Assembly (NCBI GenBank): GCA_019912885.1
Contig: JAIOHV010000087.1
Coordinates: forward strand, 1-50,729
Source of the DNA: a bacterium
GTDB taxonomy: Bacteria; Lernaellota; Lernaellaia; JACKCT01
Direction of reading: 5' to 3'
Length of the DNA stretch: 50,729 bases
In this document: positions 31,879 to 38,640 of the stretch, one piece after another
Layout: each line of letters starts with the position of its first letter
How positions within the stretch are numbered: position 1 is the first letter of the stretch
Position numbers and translations under genes: made by a program
The notes under the pieces: model-generated
Database searches by the model: none
What the model saw: only the letters and a program-made list of their open reading frames with translations
What the model was told of the DNA's origin: nothing

Positions 31879-31908
31879 AACGGCCGCGGGAGGAACCCCG
31901 CGGCCGTT
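31879..31908 (-). terminator. Hairpin downstream of the 31934-32572 lipoprotein
   Basis: Arms 31879-31890 and 31897-31908 are perfectly complementary over 12 bp with a 6-nt loop. On the minus strand the stem ends in TTTT. The stem core CGGCCGCGGG is the same as in the paralog's terminator at 32752-32777. Confidence 0.6.
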
Positions 31909-31933
31909 GCGTTTCCTCAATCGATCCGGCGCG

Positions 31934-32572
31934 TCAGAACGACGTGCAGGCGTCGGGCTCGAAGTTCGTGTCGTGAACGACGTCGATGTCCTGATCGGCG
32001 TTGACGCCGTTCAGCGACTGGCTCCAGACGTGATCGGTCGGCGGCGCGTCGCACGCGTCGTTGTCGTTTACGTCCACGTACCAGTCGAGATAGTAGTCCT
32101 CGCCGTCGACGAACACGTTTTCGAAGAAGAAACTGAATACGCCGCCCGTAACGACGGCAAAGTCGTCCGCGATCACGGTCAGCGATCCTTGTTCCACGAT
32201 CGCCACGTACACGGTCTGCCCGTCATGCGGGTCGTAAGCGCCCGCGTCGAACTGCAGATCCCAGTCGTTGCCGAAGTCATCGTCGTCCGCGTCGTCATCA
32301 TCGGCGTCGTCATCGTCGTCCATGTCGTCGTCGTCGTCCATGTCGTCGTCGTCCATGTCGTCGTCGTCCGCGTCGTCGTCATCCATATCGTCGTCGTCAT
32401 CCGCGTCGTCATCGTCCGCGTCGTCATCGTCCGCGTCGTCATCCATGTCGTCATCGCCGCCGTCGTCGTCGTCATCGTCGTCGTCGTCGTCGCCGCAGGC
32501 GACCGCCATAAACGACGCGCTCGCCAAAATCAAAACGAGGGCAAAAATGAGCCAGGGGGCCGTTGTCTTCAT
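31934..32572 (-). CDS. Poly-Asp lipoprotein, DPHDGQ-domain paralog 1
   Basis: The 212-residue protein has a signal peptide (WLIFALVLILASASFMAVAC). The lipobox Cys is followed by a very long acidic tether made of DDDD/DDDM/DDDA units to about residue 100. A compact domain follows, about 110 residues: YDPHDGQTVYVAIVEQG, FAVVTGGVFSFFFENVF, YYLDWYVDVNDNDACD, PTDHVWSQ and VHDTNFEPDAC. The same domain is in the next gene. No family was recognised. The ATG at 32572 is chosen because AAAGGAG lies 7 nt upstream; the ATG at 32578 abuts it. The last residues include Cys pairs. Confidence 0.82.
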   Translation of the reverse strand: MKTTAPWLIFALVLILASASFMAVACGDDDDDDDDDDGGDDDMDDDADDDDADDDDADDDDDMDDDDADDDDMDDDDMDDDDDMDDDDDADDDDADDDDFGNDWDLQFDAGAYDPHDGQTVYVAIVEQGSLTVIADDFAVVTGGVFSFFFENVFVDGEDYYLDWYVDVNDNDACDAPPTDHVWSQSLNGVNADQDIDVVHDTNFEPDACTSF

Positions 32573-32751
32573 CGTCATCTCCTTTCAAGTTTTTCTTTCG
32601 AACGCGTCCGCTTCAAGGGCAAAAAAAATTCGCCTGGCCAAACGTAAAAGGCGCACGATCGAAGTCAAGGCGAAAACCCCGTTCTGTTAACTGGAATGCA
32701 GTGAAATATTCCGGATTTTTAGTGGCGATCGCGCGAAGGCTCGAAAAACAA

Positions 32752-32777
32752 CGGCCGCGGGAGATGACCCGCGGCCG
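32752..32777 (-). terminator. Intrinsic terminator of the 32801-33391 lipoprotein
   Basis: Arms 32777-32768 and 32761-32752 form a perfect 10-bp GC stem with a 6-nt loop, followed on the minus strand by TTGTTTTT. It lies 23 nt past the stop. Confidence 0.75.
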
Positions 32778-32800
32778 GCGTTTGATCCGATACGAGCGCT

Positions 32801-33391
32801 TCAAGACGCGAACGAGTCGCAAGCGTCGTCGTCGAAGTTCGTATTGTGCACGGCGTCGACGTACCAGTCGGCAACGATGCCAACGATATCGATCCGCCAC
32901 ACGTGGTCCGTTGGCGAATCGTCGCACTGATCGTTGTCGTTCTGGTCGGCGTAGTAATCCACGTAATAATCGCCTTGGTCCTTCAATGCGTTTTCAAAGA
33001 GGAAACTGAAGGTACCTCCGGTCACGACCGCCGAGTCCGTGGCCGCCACGTTCAGCGTGTCAGTTTCGACAATCGCGACGTAAAGCATCTGGCCGTCATG
33101 CGGGTCGAACGCGGTACCGGTGAATTCCAGGTCCCAGACGCCGCCGTCATCGGTATCGTCGTCCGAATCGTCGTCGTCCGTATCATCGTCGCCCGTGTCA
33201 TCATCGCTGGTGTCGTCGTCCGCGTCGTCGTCGTCCGCGTCGTCGTCGTCCGAATCGTCGTCGTCAGAATCGTCGTCATCATCATCGTCGTCGTCATCGT
33301 CATCGTCGCCGCAACTGCAGCCTGCGATGACGGACGCGCTCGCGAATATCATGACCAAAGCCAGAATGATCCAGTGCGTCAGAATCCTCAT
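32801..33391 (-). CDS. Poly-Asp lipoprotein, DPHDGQ-domain paralog 2
   Basis: The 196-residue protein has a signal peptide (IILALVMIFASASVIAGC). The lipobox Cys is followed by SCG, thirteen Asp, and DDDS/DDDA/DDDT repeats to about residue 85. The domain aligns with paralog 1: FDPHDGQMLYVAIVETD, AVVTGGTFSFLFEN, YYVDYYADQNDNDQCDD, PTDHVWRI and VHNTNFDDDAC. The pair arose by tandem duplication that also kept similar terminators. GGAGG lies about 9 nt before the ATG. The function is unknown; acidic tether and Cys pairs suggest a surface-exposed, perhaps cation-binding protein. Confidence 0.82.
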   Translation of the reverse strand: MRILTHWIILALVMIFASASVIAGCSCGDDDDDDDDDDDDDSDDDDSDDDDADDDDADDDTSDDDTGDDDTDDDDSDDDTDDGGVWDLEFTGTAFDPHDGQMLYVAIVETDTLNVAATDSAVVTGGTFSFLFENALKDQGDYYVDYYADQNDNDQCDDSPTDHVWRIDIVGIVADWYVDAVHNTNFDDDACDSFAS

Positions 33392-33561
33392 GCGTCTGTC
33401 CTCCTTCAGTCCCGAAAAGCGGTGAATGCCTCCGTCAATGAAAAATCGAAATCAACTTTCGCGCGAAACAGGCTGATCCGCGCGGGGCGGAAGTCAAGAA
33501 AAAAACGGAAATCGCGTAACCGCGCGCGCACCCGGACAAACGCCCCGTGAAATCTCTCGTG

Positions 33562-33567
33562 TATGAT
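33562..33567 (+). promoter_or_regulatory. Candidate -10 (TATGAT) very close to the esterase start
   Basis: Only 10 nt separate this hexamer from the ATG at 33578, which would give a near-leaderless transcript. No convincing -35 was found. Confidence 0.25.
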
Positions 33568-33577
33568 AGATGCGCGC

Positions 33578-34579
33578 ATGTCTCGATTGGTCCCAATAAT
33601 TTCGCGCTTTCGCGCGGTGGCACTGGCCGCGGCGCTTTTTGCCGCCGTGCCCGCGTTCGCGCTCGCGTGGTTCATCTTTGTCGGTCCGCTCGACGCGTCC
33701 GATGACCGATCGCTTGGCCCGGGCGATCATCGCATCCGCCTGACGCACGACGGCCTCGCGCGGCAATATTTCGTTCACGTTCCGAAAATCCTCGCATCGC
33801 GCCCGCCGGTCGTGCTGATGTTCCACGGCGCGGCGGCCAATGCGCGCATGGCCAAAAGCCTGCACGGCATTGACCGCGTGGCGGACCGCGAGGGCTTTGT
33901 CGCCGTGTACCCCGACGGCACGGGCAAAAACGCGCTCCTGCACACCTGGAACGCGGGCGGCTGCTGCGGTTATGCGGTGGAACATCATGTCGATGACGTT
34001 GGTTACGTGCGCGATCTCCTTGCCGATCTGGCTTCGCGCGTGGAATACGATCCGGCGCGCGTGTTCGTTACCGGGCTTTCGAACGGCGGCATGATGTCGT
34101 ATCGGCTGGCGTGCGCGGCGCCGGAACTTTTCGCCGGCGCGGCGTCGGTCTCAGGGCCGCTCGCCGTCGCGGAATGCACGCCGGATCGCGCGACGCCAAT
34201 CCTTCACATCCACGGCACGGACGACGCGTTCGCGCGCTATGAAGGCGGCGTTTCCGCGCGGGCGCCCAAGGCCGGCGCGCTTTCGTCGGTCGCCGAAACG
34301 CTCGAGACCTGGCGCGCCATCAACGATTGCGCGCCCGAACCGGCCGTCTCGCCGATGCCGAACGCCGACCCGCAAGACGGCCTCCGCGCGACGCGTTTCG
34401 CGTGGACCTGCGAGCGCGCGCCCGTCACGCACATCCGCGTGGAGGGCGGCGGCCACACATGGCCCGGCGGCGTGCGCGTGCCGTTTCTCGATCTTGGCCC
34501 GCACACGAATGATTTCGATGCGAGCGCGGTCATTGGGGAGTTTTTTCACCGCCAGGACGCAAAGAACGCAAAGGAGTGA
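33578..34579 (+). CDS. Secreted esterase/PHB-depolymerase-like alpha/beta hydrolase (LpqC type)
   Basis: The 333-residue protein has an N-terminal hydrophobic segment (AVALAAALFAAVPAFALAWF), a likely signal peptide or anchor. An esterase domain follows: RPPVVLMFHGAAANARM, GFVAVYPDGTG, NAGGCCGYAV, FVTGLSNGGMMSYRLAC (nucleophile Ser168), ILHIHGTDDAF (acid) and VEGGGHTWPGG (His). The order fits the PHB depolymerase/feruloyl esterase group. The C-terminal residues FFHRQDAKNAKE are translated from an interspersed repeat (34547-34576), so the original stop may have been lost. The ATG at 33578 is chosen; an upstream ATG at 33563 is also possible. Confidence 0.82.
   Translation: MSRLVPIISRFRAVALAAALFAAVPAFALAWFIFVGPLDASDDRSLGPGDHRIRLTHDGLARQYFVHVPKILASRPPVVLMFHGAAANARMAKSLHGIDRVADREGFVAVYPDGTGKNALLHTWNAGGCCGYAVEHHVDDVGYVRDLLADLASRVEYDPARVFVTGLSNGGMMSYRLACAAPELFAGAASVSGPLAVAECTPDRATPILHIHGTDDAFARYEGGVSARAPKAGALSSVAETLETWRAINDCAPEPAVSPMPNADPQDGLRATRFAWTCERAPVTHIRVEGGGHTWPGGVRVPFLDLGPHTNDFDASAVIGEFFHRQDAKNAKE
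34547..34576. repeat. GACGCAAAGAACGCAAAGG repeat arm, copy 2, inside the esterase 3' end
   Basis: It matches one arm of 12672-12759 (ACGCAAAG repeated) and encodes the last ten residues of the esterase. Confidence 0.65.
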
Positions 34580-34629
34580 GGAGCGAAGACCGAGGATCGA
34601 GGATAGAGGATCGAGGATCGAGGATTGAG
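34577..34629. repeat. Heptamer array (GGATCGA)n, copy 3, starting at the esterase stop
   Basis: About six imperfect GGATCGA/GGATAGA/GGATTGA units. The esterase TGA is within the first GAGTGAGGAG. It is contiguous with the repeat arm at 34547-34576. Confidence 0.7.
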
Positions 34630-34740
34630 TGGAACCGTACCGCGGGTTTATTCCCCGTCCCCATCCCTCGTCAGGTTGGAACCGCGACCTTCAGGAAGCG
34701 GGTATGCCGGTTCGAAGTCTTCACGCCCTTTGCGCCCGCG

Positions 34741-34768
34741 TTTACCCTGAGCGAAAGCGAAGGGCGGT
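34741..34768. repeat. Single arm of the CCTGAGCGAAAGCGAAGGG repeat
   Basis: It resembles either arm of the hairpin at 2612-2685. It lies just upstream of the metallopeptidase-like lipoprotein gene. Confidence 0.5.
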
Positions 34769-34801
34769 GAAATTTTCGTTGTCGTATCGTAGAATCGCGC
34801 G

Positions 34802-35716
34802 ATGTTTACCAACACGTTTTTCCGATCGATTTTTCTTTTCGCCGTTCTTTTCGCCTTCGCCGTCCATTCGGGATGCGGGTGCGGCGACGATGACGACAAC
34901 GACGACGATTCCTCCTCCGACGACGACGGCGACGGCGGGGACGACGACGACGGCGATGACGACGCGGGCGAGTGCGTCTCGTGCGTTGACGATGACGATG
35001 ATCCCGACGGCGGCGGGGGCGGGTGCCTTGAGGACCGCTATCTTTGCTACATCCGCTCCGACACCTTCACGCGCCTTGTGATCGAGGTCGATTACGTTCC
35101 CGGCCTCGCGCCGCGCGACGGCGTCGCGGCCGATCTGGCCGCGCGATTCGCATCGATCCTCGACAAGCCGGACGGCATCGAGGTTGTGCTCGACGAGGAA
35201 TTGCCGCCGATGGGCGCGGACCACGTCTGGACGAGCGACGCGCTTCACGACTTCGCGGACGAGCATTTCAACCTGGACGTTCCGGACGGCACGGTCGCGA
35301 TGCACGCGATGTTCGTCGACGGCGAGCTTGAGACGGACGGGTCCGCGCGCATCCTGGGTCTCGCGTGGAGCCACGCGCACATCGCGATCTTCCGCGACAC
35401 GATCGACGACGTGTGCGGCGGCGGGGTGGTGATTCCGTCGCTCGAAGAAGAACTGTGCCGGCGCGCGGAGCTCACCATCTGGACGCACGAGGTCGGCCAT
35501 GTCATCGGCCTTGTGAACAACGGCGTGCCGATGGTGAACGCGCACGAAGACACGGAGCATGCGCACCACGACGTCGACGACGAATGCGTCATGTATTGGG
35601 CGCACGAGAACGACACGGTCATCGACGTCATCGCCGGCAACCTTATCGGCGACGGCGACGCGCTGGCCTTCGACGACGCGTGTCTGGCGGATGTGGCGGC
35701 GGTGAAGACGAAGTAG
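34802..35716 (+). CDS. Lipoprotein with poly-Asp spacer and HEVGH metallopeptidase-like domain
   Basis: The 304-residue protein has a signal peptide (SIFLFAVLFAFAVHSGC). The lipobox Cys is followed by GCG and acidic DDDD/DDDG runs to about residue 70, with extra Cys in ECVSC and GGCLEDRYLC. The C-terminal half has LTIWTHEVGHVIGLVNNG, with His229, Glu230 and His233 as an HExxH zinc site. A His-rich AHEDTEHAHH and CVMYWAHEN (Met-turn-like) follow. This pattern fits a metzincin-like membrane metallopeptidase; the third ligand is uncertain. It is convergent with the next gene, whose stop is 3 nt away. Confidence 0.75.
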   Translation: MFTNTFFRSIFLFAVLFAFAVHSGCGCGDDDDNDDDSSSDDDGDGGDDDDGDDDAGECVSCVDDDDDPDGGGGGCLEDRYLCYIRSDTFTRLVIEVDYVPGLAPRDGVAADLAARFASILDKPDGIEVVLDEELPPMGADHVWTSDALHDFADEHFNLDVPDGTVAMHAMFVDGELETDGSARILGLAWSHAHIAIFRDTIDDVCGGGVVIPSLEEELCRRAELTIWTHEVGHVIGLVNNGVPMVNAHEDTEHAHHDVDDECVMYWAHENDTVIDVIAGNLIGDGDALAFDDACLADVAAVKTK

Positions 35717-35719
35717 CGG

Positions 35720-36358
35720 TCAAGCGCGATCGGCAAGCCGCGGGCTTTGCCGGCAGACGCTCCACGCGAACGCACTAAGGAAAAACGCGGACCAGGTTTT
35801 CGCCAGGTCTTCGGTAGCCAGTCGCCAGGCGGCCTCGGAGTCGATGAGCTGATCGACGCCGATCATCAGCGCGTAAAACGCGCCGCCGAGCGTAAGAGGA
35901 ATCAGAACAGGCCGGCGCATGATCTGTTCGCGTCCCGGTCCGGCCAGCAGAGCGAGTTCGGCAAGGGCGGGCACGCCGAGTGTGACGATTTCGTGGATGC
36001 CCCAGACCTCCTCGATCGTTTCGTGAAACTGGAATCGGTCATCCGTGCCGAGAAATGCGAACAGCAAAATCTGCGAGAGGAAAAACCACCTCCGCGCGGG
36101 CGGCTCGTCCGGCGTGCCGAGCATGAACAGACGCACCGCGAAAAGAAGCGCGGTCGCCCAAAGAAAAAAAACCGCGAGGCTCGTGTTGATGCCGTAAAAC
36201 GTCAGGTGCGACAGCTCCACCGGCCCCGCGAGATCGGTGAAGAAATAGCGGATTTTTTCGACGGGCCATACGAACGAGAGTGCGAAAAGGCCGAGCGTGT
36301 AAACGCCAAGCAGCGCGAGCGCGACCACGAGAAGCGTGCGCGAGCGGTCAGCCGTCAT
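35720..36358 (-). CDS. Polytopic membrane protein with DDRFQFHE motif
   Basis: The 212-residue protein has about six hydrophobic segments (LLVVALALLGVYTLGLFALSF, SLAVFFLWATALLFAVRLF, WFFLSQILLFAFLGTDD, IVTLGVPALAELALLAG, LIPLTLGGAFYALMIGV, WSAFFLSAFAWSV). Acidic/His residues GTDDRFQFHETIEE end the third helix. The upstream neighbour has a similar SLDEIASIHESLDE, so the two look like distant paralogs. No family was named. The ATG at 36358 overlaps the upstream gene by 11 nt. A metal or proton site formed by the Asp-Glu-His residues is a guess. Confidence 0.75.
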   Translation of the reverse strand: MTADRSRTLLVVALALLGVYTLGLFALSFVWPVEKIRYFFTDLAGPVELSHLTFYGINTSLAVFFLWATALLFAVRLFMLGTPDEPPARRWFFLSQILLFAFLGTDDRFQFHETIEEVWGIHEIVTLGVPALAELALLAGPGREQIMRRPVLIPLTLGGAFYALMIGVDQLIDSEAAWRLATEDLAKTWSAFFLSAFAWSVCRQSPRLADRA

Positions 36359-37046
36359 CGGGACCTCCAAAACGGATGAGCGGGCGCGGATACGCGCGCG
36401 CGAGCGCCAGCAGCGAAAGCAGCACGACGACCGCGCCGAACATCTCCAGGCTCTCCTCCACGGCGGCGATGAGCGCATAGCTGAGCGTGTCGCGCGTGCC
36501 GTGCGTGGATTCGTAATAGCCCCCGATCATCTCCACGCCGATCGCGCCGCCAAAGTACATCCCCGCACCGAGCAGAAAGCGGCGGCGTATCGTGGCGGGC
36601 ATCTCGCGCACGAGCCCGGAAAGCATGAACGCGAGGACGGCGACGAAGATCGCGCCCGGCACGATCCACGCATAGAAGAGCACGCCGCCCGTCGAGACGA
36701 CCGCGTGAATGCCCTCGTCGAGCGATTCGTGGATGCTCGCGATCTCGTCCAGCGAAAAAAACGCGAGCACGCCGGCCAGCAGCACCCACGCGCCGCGCCG
36801 GGGTTCGTGCGCGCGGAACCGATCCGCGGCGACAAGGCCGGCGAGCGTCGCGGACGCGGCCAGAAGCAGGCAGGAGAACCACGTCGGCAGGTTCGCCTCG
36901 GCGTTGAGATCGAATAGCGGTACGAGCCCGAAGACGTAATCGTGGTGGAAGACGTGCTCGACGACCGCGCTTGCGAGGCCGGCCAGAATCACCACGGCGG
37001 TGGCGCCAAAAAGGGCGGCGGCGGGAAATCGCTCGTGTTTCGCCAC
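36348..37046 (-). CDS. Polytopic membrane protein with SLDEIASIHE motif
   Basis: The 232-residue protein has about seven hydrophobic segments (AALFGATAVVILAGLASAVV, FSCLLLAASATLAGLVAAD, AWVLLAGVLAFFSLDE, GGVLFYAWIVPGAIFVAVLAF, LGAGMYFGGAIGVEMIGG, EMFGAVVVLLSLLALARAY). FFSLDEIASIHESLDE lies at the third helix end, as in the next gene. A YYESTHGTRDT loop and EESLEMFG come later. The function is unknown. The GTG at 37046 is the start. It shares a transcript with the gene at 35720-36358 and is divergent from the GT-C-like gene at 37108. Confidence 0.75.
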   Translation of the reverse strand: MAKHERFPAAALFGATAVVILAGLASAVVEHVFHHDYVFGLVPLFDLNAEANLPTWFSCLLLAASATLAGLVAADRFRAHEPRRGAWVLLAGVLAFFSLDEIASIHESLDEGIHAVVSTGGVLFYAWIVPGAIFVAVLAFMLSGLVREMPATIRRRFLLGAGMYFGGAIGVEMIGGYYESTHGTRDTLSYALIAAVEESLEMFGAVVVLLSLLALARAYPRPLIRFGGPDDG

Positions 37047-37090
37047 GTTTGTTCCGATAGCGATTGTTTAATTGATACTTCGCAAGACGC

Positions 37091-37096
37091 TATAAA
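37091..37096 (+). promoter_or_regulatory. Candidate -10 (TATAAA) before the 37108 gene
   Basis: TATAAA lies 11 nt before the ATG, implying a short or absent leader. No well-placed -35 was found. Confidence 0.25.
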
Positions 37097-37107
37097 GATT
37101 CGAAGCC

Positions 37108-38640
37108 ATGGTCAAACCGCCTTTCCGCTCCGGCGCCGCCGATCGAACGACGTTCCGAATTGCGTTCGCGCTCGTCCTAGCCGCGCATCTGTGGCTTATC
37201 GGCTCGCGCGGCCTTCTGCCTTACACCGATCTGCCAAATCACATGGCGATCGCCTCGATCGTGCGCCACCACGGCGACGCGAACGGCGTGCTCGGCGACG
37301 CCTTCACCGTCGATCTGGCGGGCAAGCCGAACGTCGCGTACTGGTACTTCGCATCGCGGCGGATATTCGAATCGCCCGCGCGGGCGACGACCTATTACTA
37401 TCTTCTTTACGTTGCATTGTTTGCTTTTTCACTCTTGTTTGCGATTCGGCGCGTGGGCGGCGATCCGTGGTTTTCGTTGCTTGGGTTTCTGCTGCTGTAC
37501 AACTTCAACGTGACGTGGGGCTTCGTCGGGTACACGCTCGCGCTGCCGTTGACGTTGCTGCTTTTCACTACGCTTGCCGGCAAGGATCGCCCCGGTGCGC
37601 TTCGCTGGCTCGGCGCGTCGGCGCTTGCCGTTCCCATTTTCTTCACGCACGCGATCGCTTTTTTGTTCGCCGCCGGCCTGATCGCCGCGATCACGTTCGC
37701 GCGCGATCCGAAACGTCCGCGCGCCTGGGTTCCCGCCGCGCTCGCCCTTGTTCCCGCGCTCGTGTTTTTCGCGCCGTGGATGTTGCGACAACCGCCTCCG
37801 GATGGCGAAATGGGCTTGCGGGAATTCGCCGCGTTTTACTACACCGGGCCGTATTGGGCTTCGATCCCGAAGCGCGCCGGCTTTCTTGTTTTCGACAACT
37901 ACCGCCTGTTCGCGCGGCCGTGGGGATACGCCATCGCCGCCGTGTTCGCGCTCGCGTGTTTTTTGCCCGCTGTGTGGACGCGCGTCACGAAACCCGAGGC
38001 GGATGACGGCCGGTCCTCGCATGCGCTCCTCGCCTTCGCCGCGTGTTGTTTCTTTTTGCTGCCCGCCTGGATGCCCGGGCACTGGGCGATCTTTCAGCGA
38101 TTTTCGGTCTGGTTTTTGATTGGCGCGCTCATTTTTGCCGCCGCGCGTTTCGGTGGTGAAATGCCGCGCCCGGCGAGAATCGGCGCCGTCATTCTCACCG
38201 CCGTTCATCTCGCGTTGTGGGCGCAGTACCACATCGCGTTCGATCGCGAAAACGCGGGATTTGACGCCGCGTTTTTCCCGGCGCCGGCAAAAGGCGAAAT
38301 GCTGACGGGCGTCATCGCGGACGACCGCTTTCGCGGCCGCCCGGTCTACAACCATTTCCCGAGCTACTTCATCGCGTGGCGAAACGGCGTCGCGGCGACG
38401 CGCATCGTGGACTACCGCTTCGGCGCGATCGCGCGCCGCGCGCCCGGTACGCCGCCCGCGTATGTCGATTTTCTGGAGGACGAAAACCTGGACGACCGGT
38501 ACGAGCGCGACGGCATCGCCTGGCTTTTGACGCGCGGCGCGCCGCCGCCCTCGTTCGACGTCGAGCGTTGCTATACACCCGTGCGCGAGACCGGGGCGTG
38601 GCGGCTCTGGCAACGCAAGACCGAAGGCGGCGCGCCGTGA
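37108..38640 (+). CDS. Polytopic membrane protein, GT-C glycosyltransferase-like
   Basis: The 510-residue protein has about ten hydrophobic helices, including ALVLAAHLWLIGSRG, FSLLGFLLLYNFNVTWGF, LPLTLLLFTTLAG, AFLFAAGLIAAITFA and FSVWFLIGALIFAAA. A soluble C-terminal tail follows. An acidic/His element in the first loop (LLPYTDLPNHMAIA) is typical of GT-C type lipid-sugar transferases, where an Asp binds the substrate phosphate. Sugar and acceptor are unknown. The stop overlaps the next start (GTGA), and the next gene also belongs to a GT-C-like family, so both probably act in cell-surface glycan work. Confidence 0.72.
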   Translation: MVKPPFRSGAADRTTFRIAFALVLAAHLWLIGSRGLLPYTDLPNHMAIASIVRHHGDANGVLGDAFTVDLAGKPNVAYWYFASRRIFESPARATTYYYLLYVALFAFSLLFAIRRVGGDPWFSLLGFLLLYNFNVTWGFVGYTLALPLTLLLFTTLAGKDRPGALRWLGASALAVPIFFTHAIAFLFAAGLIAAITFARDPKRPRAWVPAALALVPALVFFAPWMLRQPPPDGEMGLREFAAFYYTGPYWASIPKRAGFLVFDNYRLFARPWGYAIAAVFALACFLPAVWTRVTKPEADDGRSSHALLAFAACCFFLLPAWMPGHWAIFQRFSVWFLIGALIFAAARFGGEMPRPARIGAVILTAVHLALWAQYHIAFDRENAGFDAAFFPAPAKGEMLTGVIADDRFRGRPVYNHFPSYFIAWRNGVAATRIVDYRFGAIARRAPGTPPAYVDFLEDENLDDRYERDGIAWLLTRGAPPPSFDVERCYTPVRETGAWRLWQRKTEGGAP

